From JBGOTP01 sp041476545 (GTDB lineage Bacteria; Acidobacteriota; Vicinamibacteria; Vicinamibacterales; CAVVIG01): a DNA stretch of 12,776 bases. The stretch covers positions 1-12,776 of the forward strand of contig JBGOTP010000127.1 of NCBI GenBank assembly GCA_041476545.1, written 5' to 3'. This document shows positions 7,504-12,776 of the stretch, one piece after another. The notes below the pieces were generated by a model. That model had not been told where the DNA came from. It did no database searches and saw only the letters and a program-made list of their open reading frames with translations. A program made the position numbers and the translations under genes. Position 1 is the first letter of the stretch, and each line of letters starts with the position of its first letter.

Positions 7504-7529
7504 GACTACAATGCTAGCACAATGTAGTC
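7504..7529 (-). promoter_or_regulatory. Predicted toxin-antitoxin operator (nested palindromes)
   Basis: GACTACA (7504-7510) and TGTAGTC (7523-7529) are perfect 7-bp inverted arms around a 12-nt centre. Inside lies a second perfect palindrome, TGCTAGCA (7512-7519), with its axis shifted by 1 bp. The hexamer ACAATG is also directly repeated (7508-7513 and 7519-7524). The element ends about 26 bp before the antitoxin start, where autoregulatory operators of Phd/VapB systems normally lie. Confidence 0.65.
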
Positions 7530-7570
7530 TCATCCGTTTTCGAGAAAGCCCTGAGGGTGCGTGATCCTCT

Positions 7571-8521
7571 CTATCTCCTGTCCGGCGACAGACTCACATT
7601 GAGCGGCGTCTCCCCGCCCTCGCGCACCTGTATCTCCGTCGAGAACCGTTGGTATCCCGGTTTGGCGATGTCCACGCGATGCGGCCCGGCCGAGAGCTGC
7701 ACGATGAACTGCCCTTCGTCCGAACTGACCCAACGTTCGCCATCGATCAGCACATCGGCGTCTACTGGCTGCACGCGGAGCGCGAACGAGCCGTACCCAA
7801 CCGCCTGGGACGGCGGAGCCGCGTAGGGAGACGGCGGACGAGGCTGGCCGCGCGGCTCGGTGCGCAACGGAGTAAACGTACCGGACGGCGGTGGCGGCAC
7901 TGGCGCTGCCAGAGCCGGCGGCTCGCTCCGCACTCCGGCCGGCAGCGGCTCCAGCGTCTCGTGTAATTTCAGCGTCGATCCGCGCCGGAGATACAGCCGC
8001 TGGCGCACGGTACGATATCCCTCGAGATACAGCGCGATCTCGTGTCCCCCAGGCGGCAGGGGCAGGCTCTGGAACACACCGTCGAAGTCGTCCGCAATAC
8101 CGGCATAGAAGCCGTCAACGTAGACCGCGGTGTCATTTGGCTTGACCATGACCCGCACGTGCGCGCGCGAATCGTAGACAGGGAAGTAGGGGTAGGGATA
8201 CATCGGCCGCGGCCACCACGGATACGGCCCGAAGAACGGGTCGTAGAAGTAGCCGCCGACGAAAACGAACTGCCCCCGCATAAGGGGAAACCTCTGGGCC
8301 TCTGCCAACGGACGTCGTTGCGCCGGCGGTGCGGGCGGACGGGGCTCGTCCGGTTTTGCCGGCGGGCGGGGCTTGGCCTTCTGTCCGGATTGAGCCGGCT
8401 GGCTGGGCTGCGCCGGCTGGTTTGGCTCGCGGCGTCCTCCTGTGTCCTGCGCCCAGACTGGCACCGCCAGCAACAACGACAATCCGGCCACAAGTACTCC
8501 CAGACGAGCATGCCCACTCAT
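7571..8521 (-). CDS. Exported protein with two PEGA domains
   Basis: The product has 316 residues. A signal peptide (1-24, ending PVWA/QD) leads into a Pro/Gln/Lys-rich segment (30-70). Next is an aromatic, proline-rich stretch (85-116) with repeated YPYPYFPVY-like elements. Two PEGA domains follow. The first (about 121-192) has VYVDGFYAG ... LPLPPGGHEIALYLEGYR; the second (about 246-312) has VLIDGERW ... LSAGPHRVDIAKPGY. They are joined by a second proline-rich linker (193-243). PEGA domains are small beta-sandwiches common on exported and cell-surface proteins, and no enzymatic role is expected. The mature protein should lie in the periplasm or at the outer surface, possibly binding envelope polymers. 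ATG 8521 is preceded by AAAGGG about 8 nt away. It is 177 nt downstream of the DUF4203-like gene, so it probably has its own promoter. Confidence 0.88.
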   Translation of the reverse strand: MSGHARLGVLVAGLSLLLAVPVWAQDTGGRREPNQPAQPSQPAQSGQKAKPRPPAKPDEPRPPAPPAQRRPLAEAQRFPLMRGQFVFVGGYFYDPFFGPYPWWPRPMYPYPYFPVYDSRAHVRVMVKPNDTAVYVDGFYAGIADDFDGVFQSLPLPPGGHEIALYLEGYRTVRQRLYLRRGSTLKLHETLEPLPAGVRSEPPALAAPVPPPPSGTFTPLRTEPRGQPRPPSPYAAPPSQAVGYGSFALRVQPVDADVLIDGERWVSSDEGQFIVQLSAGPHRVDIAKPGYQRFSTEIQVREGGETPLNVSLSPDRR

Positions 8522-8698
8522 ATCAGTTCCCTTTCAACGGTTGCCTCCTGGCAGATAGGCAAGTCGCGTGCCTCGGAGACGTCCGCGAAATGCCGCCGAA
8601 TTCTCCGCGGGCGCAGAGACATGCCCTGACGCGGCTACAGTCCTTGAACCGGAACGCGGAACATTTCGCTGGGGCGCTGGATAGTTCGCAATGGCCGG

Positions 8699-9307
8699 CT
8701 ATTTCTTCTTTGCGGTCATTGCCAGTTGTACGGCCGTCCCGATGAGACCCACGGCGATCCAGGCGAACGACACCCACCGCTGCCCCGGTGCGGGACTCAC
8801 CGGATACAGAATCCACACGTCAGCGGTCGATCCCGCCTTCACGACCGCCCTGTCGCCAATCGTTGCGCTCGCCCCGGCAATCAGCATCCACGCACCGGCG
8901 AACGCCGTGCTGACGATGATCACGTACCGCCGCAGGAACGCCGCCGCAATCGCTCCCGCGACGGCGGATACCAGCACGAACTGCCACGGGAGGTCACCCG
9001 TACGGAACTGGTTCCAGATCAGGTTCGCGACAAGCGCGCCAAGTCCAGCGCCCACGATCCCCACGGCCAGGAAATGCGCGAACACCAGAATGAGGGCCCC
9101 CACGAGGCCGCCGACGGCCGCTGCCACGATCATGCCAACACGGTTGGTGGCGGCCATCGTCGAGCTCGCGATCATCGCACCAAGAATGAATCCAATGAAG
9201 GGAAGCACAATGCGGACGAGGCGATGGCCGGCAAAGCAGGTGATCGAGCCTCCCAGCACGAGCAGGATCGCAAACGGCAATTCGTAGGACTGAGGCAGCA
9301 TCGGCAC
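8699..9307 (-). CDS. DUF4203-like polytopic membrane protein
   Basis: The product has 202 residues and about seven hydrophobic segments (roughly 9-27, 33-51, 57-76, 79-97, 108-125, 127-146, 178-197). The first five are rich in Gly and Ala. The pattern resembles DUF4203/TMEM198-type proteins, whose bacterial function is unknown. The last residues are AKKK, giving a basic cytoplasmic tail. The start is uncertain: GTG at 9307 is given here, with GAGG about 12 nt upstream, while ATG at 9301 would shorten the protein by two residues. It begins 7 nt after the recR stop, so it is probably the last gene of the dnaX-ybaB-recR transcript. The location suggests shared expression and not a role in repair. 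Confidence 0.72.
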   Translation of the reverse strand: MPMLPQSYELPFAILLVLGGSITCFAGHRLVRIVLPFIGFILGAMIASSTMAATNRVGMIVAAAVGGLVGALILVFAHFLAVGIVGAGLGALVANLIWNQFRTGDLPWQFVLVSAVAGAIAAAFLRRYVIIVSTAFAGAWMLIAGASATIGDRAVVKAGSTADVWILYPVSPAPGQRWVSFAWIAVGLIGTAVQLAMTAKKK

Positions 9308-9314
9308 GTCGGCG

Positions 9315-9968
9315 CTAGACCTCGCGCCGCCCTTCGATCGCCTTGTGCATCGTCACCTCGTCGGTGTAGTCGAGGTCGCTCCCGACTGGCACGCCCATCG
9401 CAATGCGGGTGACACGAACACCGAGCGGCTTGAGCAGGCGCGCGAGGTAGATGGCGGTCGCTTCTCCCTCAACGTTGGGGTTGGTGGCGAGAATCACTTC
9501 CTGAACGGCTCTTCCACTCCCGTCACTCGTGCCGGGGCTACCAGGGCTTTCAGGGGCGCCGTTGGCACTGCCGCTGATGCGCGCCAGCAGGCTCTTGATC
9601 TTGAGGTCGTCGGGCCCGATGCCCTGCAACGGCGAGATTGCGCCCATCAGCACGTGGTACAAGCCTTTGAACTCGCGCGTCTTCTCGACCGCGCCGACAT
9701 TCTGCGGCTCCTCGACGACACAGATGATGTGCCGATCCCGATCGGCGCTTCGGCAATAGGCGCACGGGTCCACCGCTGTGATGTTGTTGCAGATCGAGCA
9801 ATAGGTGACCTGCTCCTTCACGTCGCGGAGCGCGATGCCCAGGGCATCCACCTGCTCCCGCGGCGTCCTGAGGATATGAAAGGCCAGACGCTGCGCGCCT
9901 TTGGGTCCGATGCCCGGCAGGCGCTGAAGCTCGTCGATGAGCCGGACGAGGGGATCTGGAAGAGACAT
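9315..9968 (-). CDS. recR: Recombination mediator RecR
   Basis: The product has 217 residues. RecR works with RecO (and RecF) to load RecA on SSB-coated single-stranded DNA during gap repair. The order is canonical: helix-hairpin-helix LQRLPGIGPKGAQRLAFHIL (15-34), C4 zinc finger (Cys57, Cys60, Cys69, Cys72), and a Toprim domain from about 80 (IICVVEEPQNVGAVEKT; later ATNPNVEGEATAIYLARLL). The C-terminal GVPVGSDLDYTDEVT is also standard. It is longer than the usual ~200 residues because of a Gly/Ser/Pro-rich insertion of about 18 residues at 132-153, between LLARI and EVILATNP. ATG 9968 lies 5 nt after the ybaB stop with no strong Shine-Dalgarno, so translation is likely coupled. Confidence 0.97.
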   Translation of the reverse strand: MSLPDPLVRLIDELQRLPGIGPKGAQRLAFHILRTPREQVDALGIALRDVKEQVTYCSICNNITAVDPCAYCRSADRDRHIICVVEEPQNVGAVEKTREFKGLYHVLMGAISPLQGIGPDDLKIKSLLARISGSANGAPESPGSPGTSDGSGRAVQEVILATNPNVEGEATAIYLARLLKPLGVRVTRIAMGVPVGSDLDYTDEVTMHKAIEGRREV

Positions 9969-9973
9969 CGATG

Positions 9974-10273
9974 TCAGAGACCCGGCAGCTTGAGTCCTGG
10001 CGGCAACATGCCGCCCATCTTCCGCGACATCTCTTCGTCGACCTTCCGCTGCGCATCGTTGACCGCGGCCACGATCAGGTCCTGGAGCATCTCGACATCG
10101 TCTTTGGACACCACCTCGGGATCGATCTTCAGCGACGAGATCTGCTTGGATCCATTGACGATGACGGTGACCATCCCGCCTCCGGCGGTTGCTTCGACTT
10201 TCAGCTCGGCCATCTGCTGCTGCAGGCGCTCCTGCATCTGCTGCGCCTGCTTCATCATGTTCTGGATGTCCAT
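9974..10273 (-). CDS. ybaB: YbaB/EbfC nucleoid-associated protein
   Basis: The product has 99 residues, close to the usual ~105. It begins MDIQNMMKQAQQMQERLQQQ, the long N-terminal helix of the YbaB/EbfC family. The conserved core GGGMVTVIVNG and the IDPEVV / MLQDLIVAAVNDA segments follow, then a GMLPPGLKLPGL tail. Family members are dimers that bind and bridge DNA. The gene sits between dnaX and recR, as in many bacteria. GGAGG in the last codons of dnaX, about 10 nt upstream, serves as its ribosome-binding site, and it starts 3 nt after the dnaX stop. Confidence 0.96.
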   Translation of the reverse strand: MDIQNMMKQAQQMQERLQQQMAELKVEATAGGGMVTVIVNGSKQISSLKIDPEVVSKDDVEMLQDLIVAAVNDAQRKVDEEMSRKMGGMLPPGLKLPGL

Positions 10274-10276
10274 GTC

Positions 10277-11998
10277 CTACATCTCCTCCACATCGCGGAT
10301 TTCCGCGGGGAAGACTTCGAGAAGCGCCTGCACGCCCGCGTCGGCCAGCGCCTGCTCGCGCAGGGCGGACATCTTGTCAGGGTTCGCGGGGTTCACGGGG
10401 TTCACGGGGTTCACAGGGTTCACAGGGTTCACGGGGTTCGCCGCGGTGACCGGATCGCTCTGCACACCCGCGACAACAATTTTCCGGCCGCTCACCTGGC
10501 GCGCAAGTGCCTCGAGCCACGACCGATTCTGTTCAAAGAGGTCGCCAATCGCCTTCTGTGCCGGCGAGAAGACAAATGTGACGCGATCCCTGCTCACGTC
10601 GATCTTCTGCGCCTGCGCCACGACGGTGTTGTAGAAGACACCCTTCGACTTGCGAATCTCGGAGAGCAACGCGTCTTTGAGGTTCGCGCCCGCTCCGCCT
10701 GTCGCGCCCGCCGCCGGCGACGGTCCGTTCGCGGTTCTGCCGGGCGAGGAATCCCCACTCCGGTCCGGCGCGGATGGAGCGGTCCGGCCGCTGGATGTCT
10801 TCAGAGCGGGTGAACCGACCGCCCCTGGGACCGGTGAGCGGGACCCCGCTTGAACGGCCGAGCCCGATCCGGAGCCTGCGATCAGGTCCTCAATGGACAC
10901 CAGTTTCCGCAAGTAGATCCACCGCAGCAGCACCATCTCGAGGTGATAGCGTGGCTGCGCCGCGCCGCGAATGTCGGACTCCGCGCGCGTGAGCAAATCG
11001 AAGGCGCGCAGCAGATCCTCTCGTGAGAACCGCCCCGCCAGCGTCGTCAGCCGATCGCGTTCGCCCTCGCCCGCAATCTCCGGATCGGACACGCGAGAGG
11101 GATCCACCGACAGCACCAGAAGATCTCGCACGACTCGAGACAACTCGCGGCAGACAAGCCGCAAATCGTATCCCATCTCGACCGCGCGGCCTGCCAGCGC
11201 GAACGCCGCCCGCGCCTCTTCGTCCGCCACGGCCTGAACCGCGTCGAGGAGCAGATCGCGCCCGACGAGTCCCAGTACGGTCGACACATCGTCGGGCCCG
11301 ATGGTGCTACCGGTGAAGGCAATCACCTGATCGAGCTTGCTCTGCGCGTCGCGCATGCTGCCATCCGCATCCCGCGCGATGAGGAGCAGAGACTCTTCCG
11401 CCACGGTAATCCCCTCGGCATCGACAATCCGGCGAAGCTGATCAGCGATCGTCTTGGTACTAATCGTCCGGAACTCATAGACCTGCGACCGTGAGAGCAC
11501 CGTGTCGGGGATTTTCTCCAGCTCGGTTGTCGCCATCATGAACACGACGTGCGGCGGCGGCTCTTCGATTGACTTGAGCAGGGCGTTGAACGACCCGGCC
11601 GAGAGCTGGTGCACTTCGTCGATGATGAAGACCTTGTAGCGGTTACGGGCCGGCATGATGCCGAGCCCTGAAATGATCACTTCGCGGATGTTGTCGACAC
11701 CGGTGTGCGTCGCCGCGTCAATTTCCAACACGTCGATGTCGCGGCCTTCCGCGATCTCGACGCAGGCATCGCACGCGCCGCAGGGATCAGCCGTCGGACC
11801 GTTCTCGCAACTGAGCGCGCGCGCGAGAATCCGAGCCGTGGTCGTTTTGCCGACACCGCGAGGGCCGGCGAAGACGAACGACTGCGCCAGCCGTCCGCTC
11901 ACGATGGCATTGCGCAGCGTCCGCGTCACCGCCTGCTGTCCGACGACATCGTCGAACCGCTGCGGCCGCCACTTGCGCGCGATGACTTGATACGACAT
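10277..11998 (-). CDS. dnaX: DNA polymerase III subunit gamma/tau (clamp-loader ATPase)
   Basis: The product has 573 residues. It drives loading of the beta sliding clamp and links the polymerase cores. The start is standard (MSYQVIARKWRPQRF). Walker A is GPRGVGKTT (45-53), the zinc module uses Cys64, Cys73, Cys76 and Cys79, and Walker B is VFIIDEVHQLS (123-133). The SRC arginine-finger motif reads SRS (169-171): the arginine is kept, the cysteine replaced. The clamp-loader collar domain runs to about 370. A Gly/Ser/Pro linker and a conserved C-terminal domain (KDALLSEIRKSKGVFYN onward) follow. Residues about 519-540 are an NPV tandem repeat. ATG 11998 is chosen over 12094 because the latter starts inside the SRP RNA and adds only repeat-encoded residues. 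No A-rich slippery site was seen, so a shorter gamma form is not supported. Confidence 0.96.
   Translation of the reverse strand: MSYQVIARKWRPQRFDDVVGQQAVTRTLRNAIVSGRLAQSFVFAGPRGVGKTTTARILARALSCENGPTADPCGACDACVEIAEGRDIDVLEIDAATHTGVDNIREVIISGLGIMPARNRYKVFIIDEVHQLSAGSFNALLKSIEEPPPHVVFMMATTELEKIPDTVLSRSQVYEFRTISTKTIADQLRRIVDAEGITVAEESLLLIARDADGSMRDAQSKLDQVIAFTGSTIGPDDVSTVLGLVGRDLLLDAVQAVADEEARAAFALAGRAVEMGYDLRLVCRELSRVVRDLLVLSVDPSRVSDPEIAGEGERDRLTTLAGRFSREDLLRAFDLLTRAESDIRGAAQPRYHLEMVLLRWIYLRKLVSIEDLIAGSGSGSAVQAGSRSPVPGAVGSPALKTSSGRTAPSAPDRSGDSSPGRTANGPSPAAGATGGAGANLKDALLSEIRKSKGVFYNTVVAQAQKIDVSRDRVTFVFSPAQKAIGDLFEQNRSWLEALARQVSGRKIVVAGVQSDPVTAANPVNPVNPVNPVNPVNPANPDKMSALREQALADAGVQALLEVFPAEIRDVEEM
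10381..10443 (-). repeat. 9-bp tandem repeat inside dnaX (NPV repeat)
   Basis: Seven 9-bp units in a row, written on the plus strand as GGTTCACGG with variants GGTTCACAG, GGTTCGCGG and GGTTCGCCG. On the coding strand they give Asn-Pro-Val five times, with Asn-Pro-Ala and Asn-Pro-Asp at the far end. The unit length is a multiple of three, so copy-number change would keep the reading frame. It lies between the conserved C-terminal domain and the last 33 residues of DnaX. Confidence 0.92.
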
Positions 11999-12012
11999 TT
12001 GAACGGGAGCTT

Positions 12013-12057
12013 CTTCGTGTTCTTCGTGCGTGAAGAGGTCTTCGTGCGCTTCGTGCT
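12013..12057 (-). repeat. Degenerate 9-bp repeat in the dnaX leader
   Basis: The heptamer CTTCGTG (plus strand) occurs at 12013, 12022, 12040 and 12049, all on a 9-bp grid; the unit at 12031 has diverged. On the minus strand it reads CACGAAGnn. It fills most of the 69 nt between the SRP RNA and the dnaX ATG and leaves no strong Shine-Dalgarno there. Confidence 0.75.
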
Positions 12058-12067
12058 TGTAGATTGA

Positions 12068-12176
12068 ACCGCGGCCCGGAAGGGCCTGCGGCACATGTCA
12101 GGATCTACTTAGCGCTGCTGCCTTCCGGCCCTGACGCGGTTCGTAGGCTGAAATTGCACAGGTTCCGGACCGCGGT
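12068..12176 (-). ncRNA. ffs: Bacterial small SRP RNA (4.5S type)
   Basis: This RNA is the core of the signal recognition particle and binds Ffh to target membrane and secreted proteins. On the minus strand the diagnostic domain IV hairpin is present: GTCAGGGCC, GGAA tetraloop (12123-12126), GGC, then AGCAGC, matching the universal bacterial core CAGG..CCGGAAGG..AGCAGC. The ends pair to close the rod: ACCGCGG at the 5' end with CCGCGGT at the 3' end, then TCCGGAA with TTCCGGG, and CCTG with CAGG. The predicted length is about 109 nt; both ends are estimated from pairing, so a few bases of uncertainty remain. It sits directly upstream of dnaX, a frequent bacterial arrangement. No U-rich terminator is visible after it. 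Confidence 0.92.
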
Positions 12177-12199
12177 GCAATCCACAAGGAGCGAGTCTA

Positions 12200-12776
12200 C
12201 TACACCGCCACATGTGTCGCGAGGAACAGGTACTTCGCCAGCACCTCGCCGACAACGACCGTGAAGAAGTCGACGTAGAGAATGCCGGTCGCCGATTGTG
12301 TCGAGCGAATCTTCGCGGTTTCCCACGTGAGGTACGACAGCACCGCGGGCCCGCCCAGCCCGAACAGCACGCGCTGCCAGAAAAAAATGCCGTCGATCGA
12401 CGTGATGTAGTGCCGGAAGCTCGGGCCCGGCCCGGGCTGCCACGCCGCAATCGCGAACACGACCGCCGCCGTCACCACCGCCACGCGCACGACCATCGAC
12501 GCGATGTGCAGCTTCACAATCGACTGCAGGTGCGCGACCTGCAGCGACGGAAGAATCAGGTACCAGTGGCCGAGAATCATCGCCGTGCAGGTGCCCCCGA
12601 GAAGGGCCGCAGAGCTCAAAAAGCTCGCGACGGTCAGAAACTCGGTCGGCACGCCTTCGCCGCCGCTGATGGCAAACGCCTGCAGGATCAGGGCGACTAC
12701 CCCGCCACCGACGGCGACCGTGACAATCGCCGGACGGATCCGGGCCAGTGTGCGGCCAACGGTCGCCCAGTACAAG
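12200..12776 (-). CDS. Polytopic membrane protein, 5' end beyond the window
   Basis: The visible part is 191 residues to a TAG stop and continues to the window edge; a TTG at 12775 is possible but the true start is probably outside. About five membrane segments can be seen (roughly 16-37, 45-68, 87-112, 132-152, 165-187). Between the second and third is a GHWYLILPSLQVAHLQ segment, and before the last is an FFWQRVLFGLGGP segment. I do not recognise the family; the Gly-His-Trp-Tyr motif with buried charged residues could suit a redox or cofactor-related membrane subunit, but this is speculation. It ends only 23 nt before the estimated 5' end of the SRP RNA, so any SRP RNA promoter must lie within this gene. 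Confidence 0.7.
   Translation of the reverse strand, partial: LYWATVGRTLARIRPAIVTVAVGGGVVALILQAFAISGGEGVPTEFLTVASFLSSAALLGGTCTAMILGHWYLILPSLQVAHLQSIVKLHIASMVVRVAVVTAAVVFAIAAWQPGPGPSFRHYITSIDGIFFWQRVLFGLGGPAVLSYLTWETAKIRSTQSATGILYVDFFTVVVGEVLAKYLFLATHVAV

Noticed and set aside
8541..8562. 6-bp inverted repeat (TTGCCT/AGGCAA) upstream of the PEGA gene
   Set aside because: The stem is short with a 10-nt loop; nothing else supports a riboswitch or operator.
8518..8622. 34-codon minus-strand frame overlapping the PEGA gene start by ATGA
   Set aside because: The purine-rich motif before its ATG is too close, the arginine-rich product has no recognisable feature, and such frames are common by chance in this DNA.
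10381..10443. Possible CRISPR array
   Set aside because: Units are 9 bp, contiguous, with no spacers, and lie inside a coding frame.
9345..10813. Plus-strand open frames over recR, ybaB and dnaX, including Gly-Phe-Thr and Arg-Gly-Ser repeats
   Set aside because: They are mirror translations of conserved genes and of the 9-bp repeat.
10277..11998. Programmed frameshift in dnaX producing gamma
   Set aside because: No A-run slippery heptamer with a following stem-loop was seen on the coding strand.
11999..12094. Upstream extension of dnaX to 12094
   Set aside because: It begins inside the SRP RNA, encodes only repeat-derived His/Glu residues, and DnaX homologues begin at the MSYQV methionine.
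12194..12199. TAGACT as a -10 for the SRP RNA
   Set aside because: It matches only 4 of 6 positions and no acceptable -35 lies at the right distance.

Overview
The window is high-GC bacterial DNA with every supported gene on the minus strand. The mix of genes suggests an acidobacterium, most likely of the Vicinamibacteria type. It combines an exported PQQ dehydrogenase, a proline/tyrosine-rich PEGA protein, a C14 caspase and 9-bp tandem repeats in and next to dnaX. That assignment is an inference from gene content; there is no 16S or other taxonomic marker here.

Reading along the minus strand from the high-coordinate end, the first block is conserved housekeeping DNA. It holds the 3' part of a polytopic membrane protein gene (12200-12776), a bacterial SRP RNA (about 12068-12176), dnaX (10277-11998), the ybaB/ebfC nucleoid protein gene (9974-10273), recR (9315-9968) and a DUF4203-like membrane protein (8699-9307). 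The order SRP RNA-dnaX-ybaB-recR is a widely conserved replication/repair cluster. The gaps of 3, 5 and 7 nt indicate one transcript.

The second block is accessory. It has an exported protein with two PEGA domains (7571-8521) and a Phd/VapB antitoxin-VapC toxin pair (6783-7477) with a palindromic operator just upstream. Next comes a compact run of four genes: a CHASE2 sensor with no cytoplasmic output domain (5331-6587), an exported cysteine-containing protein of unknown function (4295-5320), an exported C14 caspase with an intact His/Cys dyad (2853-4298), and a large exported helical-repeat plus YD-like beta protein (382-2856). Gaps in this run are 10 nt, a 4-bp ATGA overlap, and a second ATGA overlap. 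A promoter-like element sits at 6646-6675. After a 24-nt gap and a strong ribosome-binding site comes the 5' end of a PQQ-dependent dehydrogenase, cut by the window edge.

The most interesting element is the CHASE2/caspase operon. CHASE2 and caspase-fold (CHAT or C14) domains are known on single cyanobacterial proteins. Here the sensor is separate and lacks any cytoplasmic effector, while the protease and both companions carry Sec signal peptides. All four products could therefore meet in the periplasm, which would make this an envelope-located, caspase-based sensing system. This is a hypothesis from gene order and domain content only. No gap longer than 300 bases lacks a gene; the longest are 177 bases (8522-8698) and about 195 bases (6588-6782).
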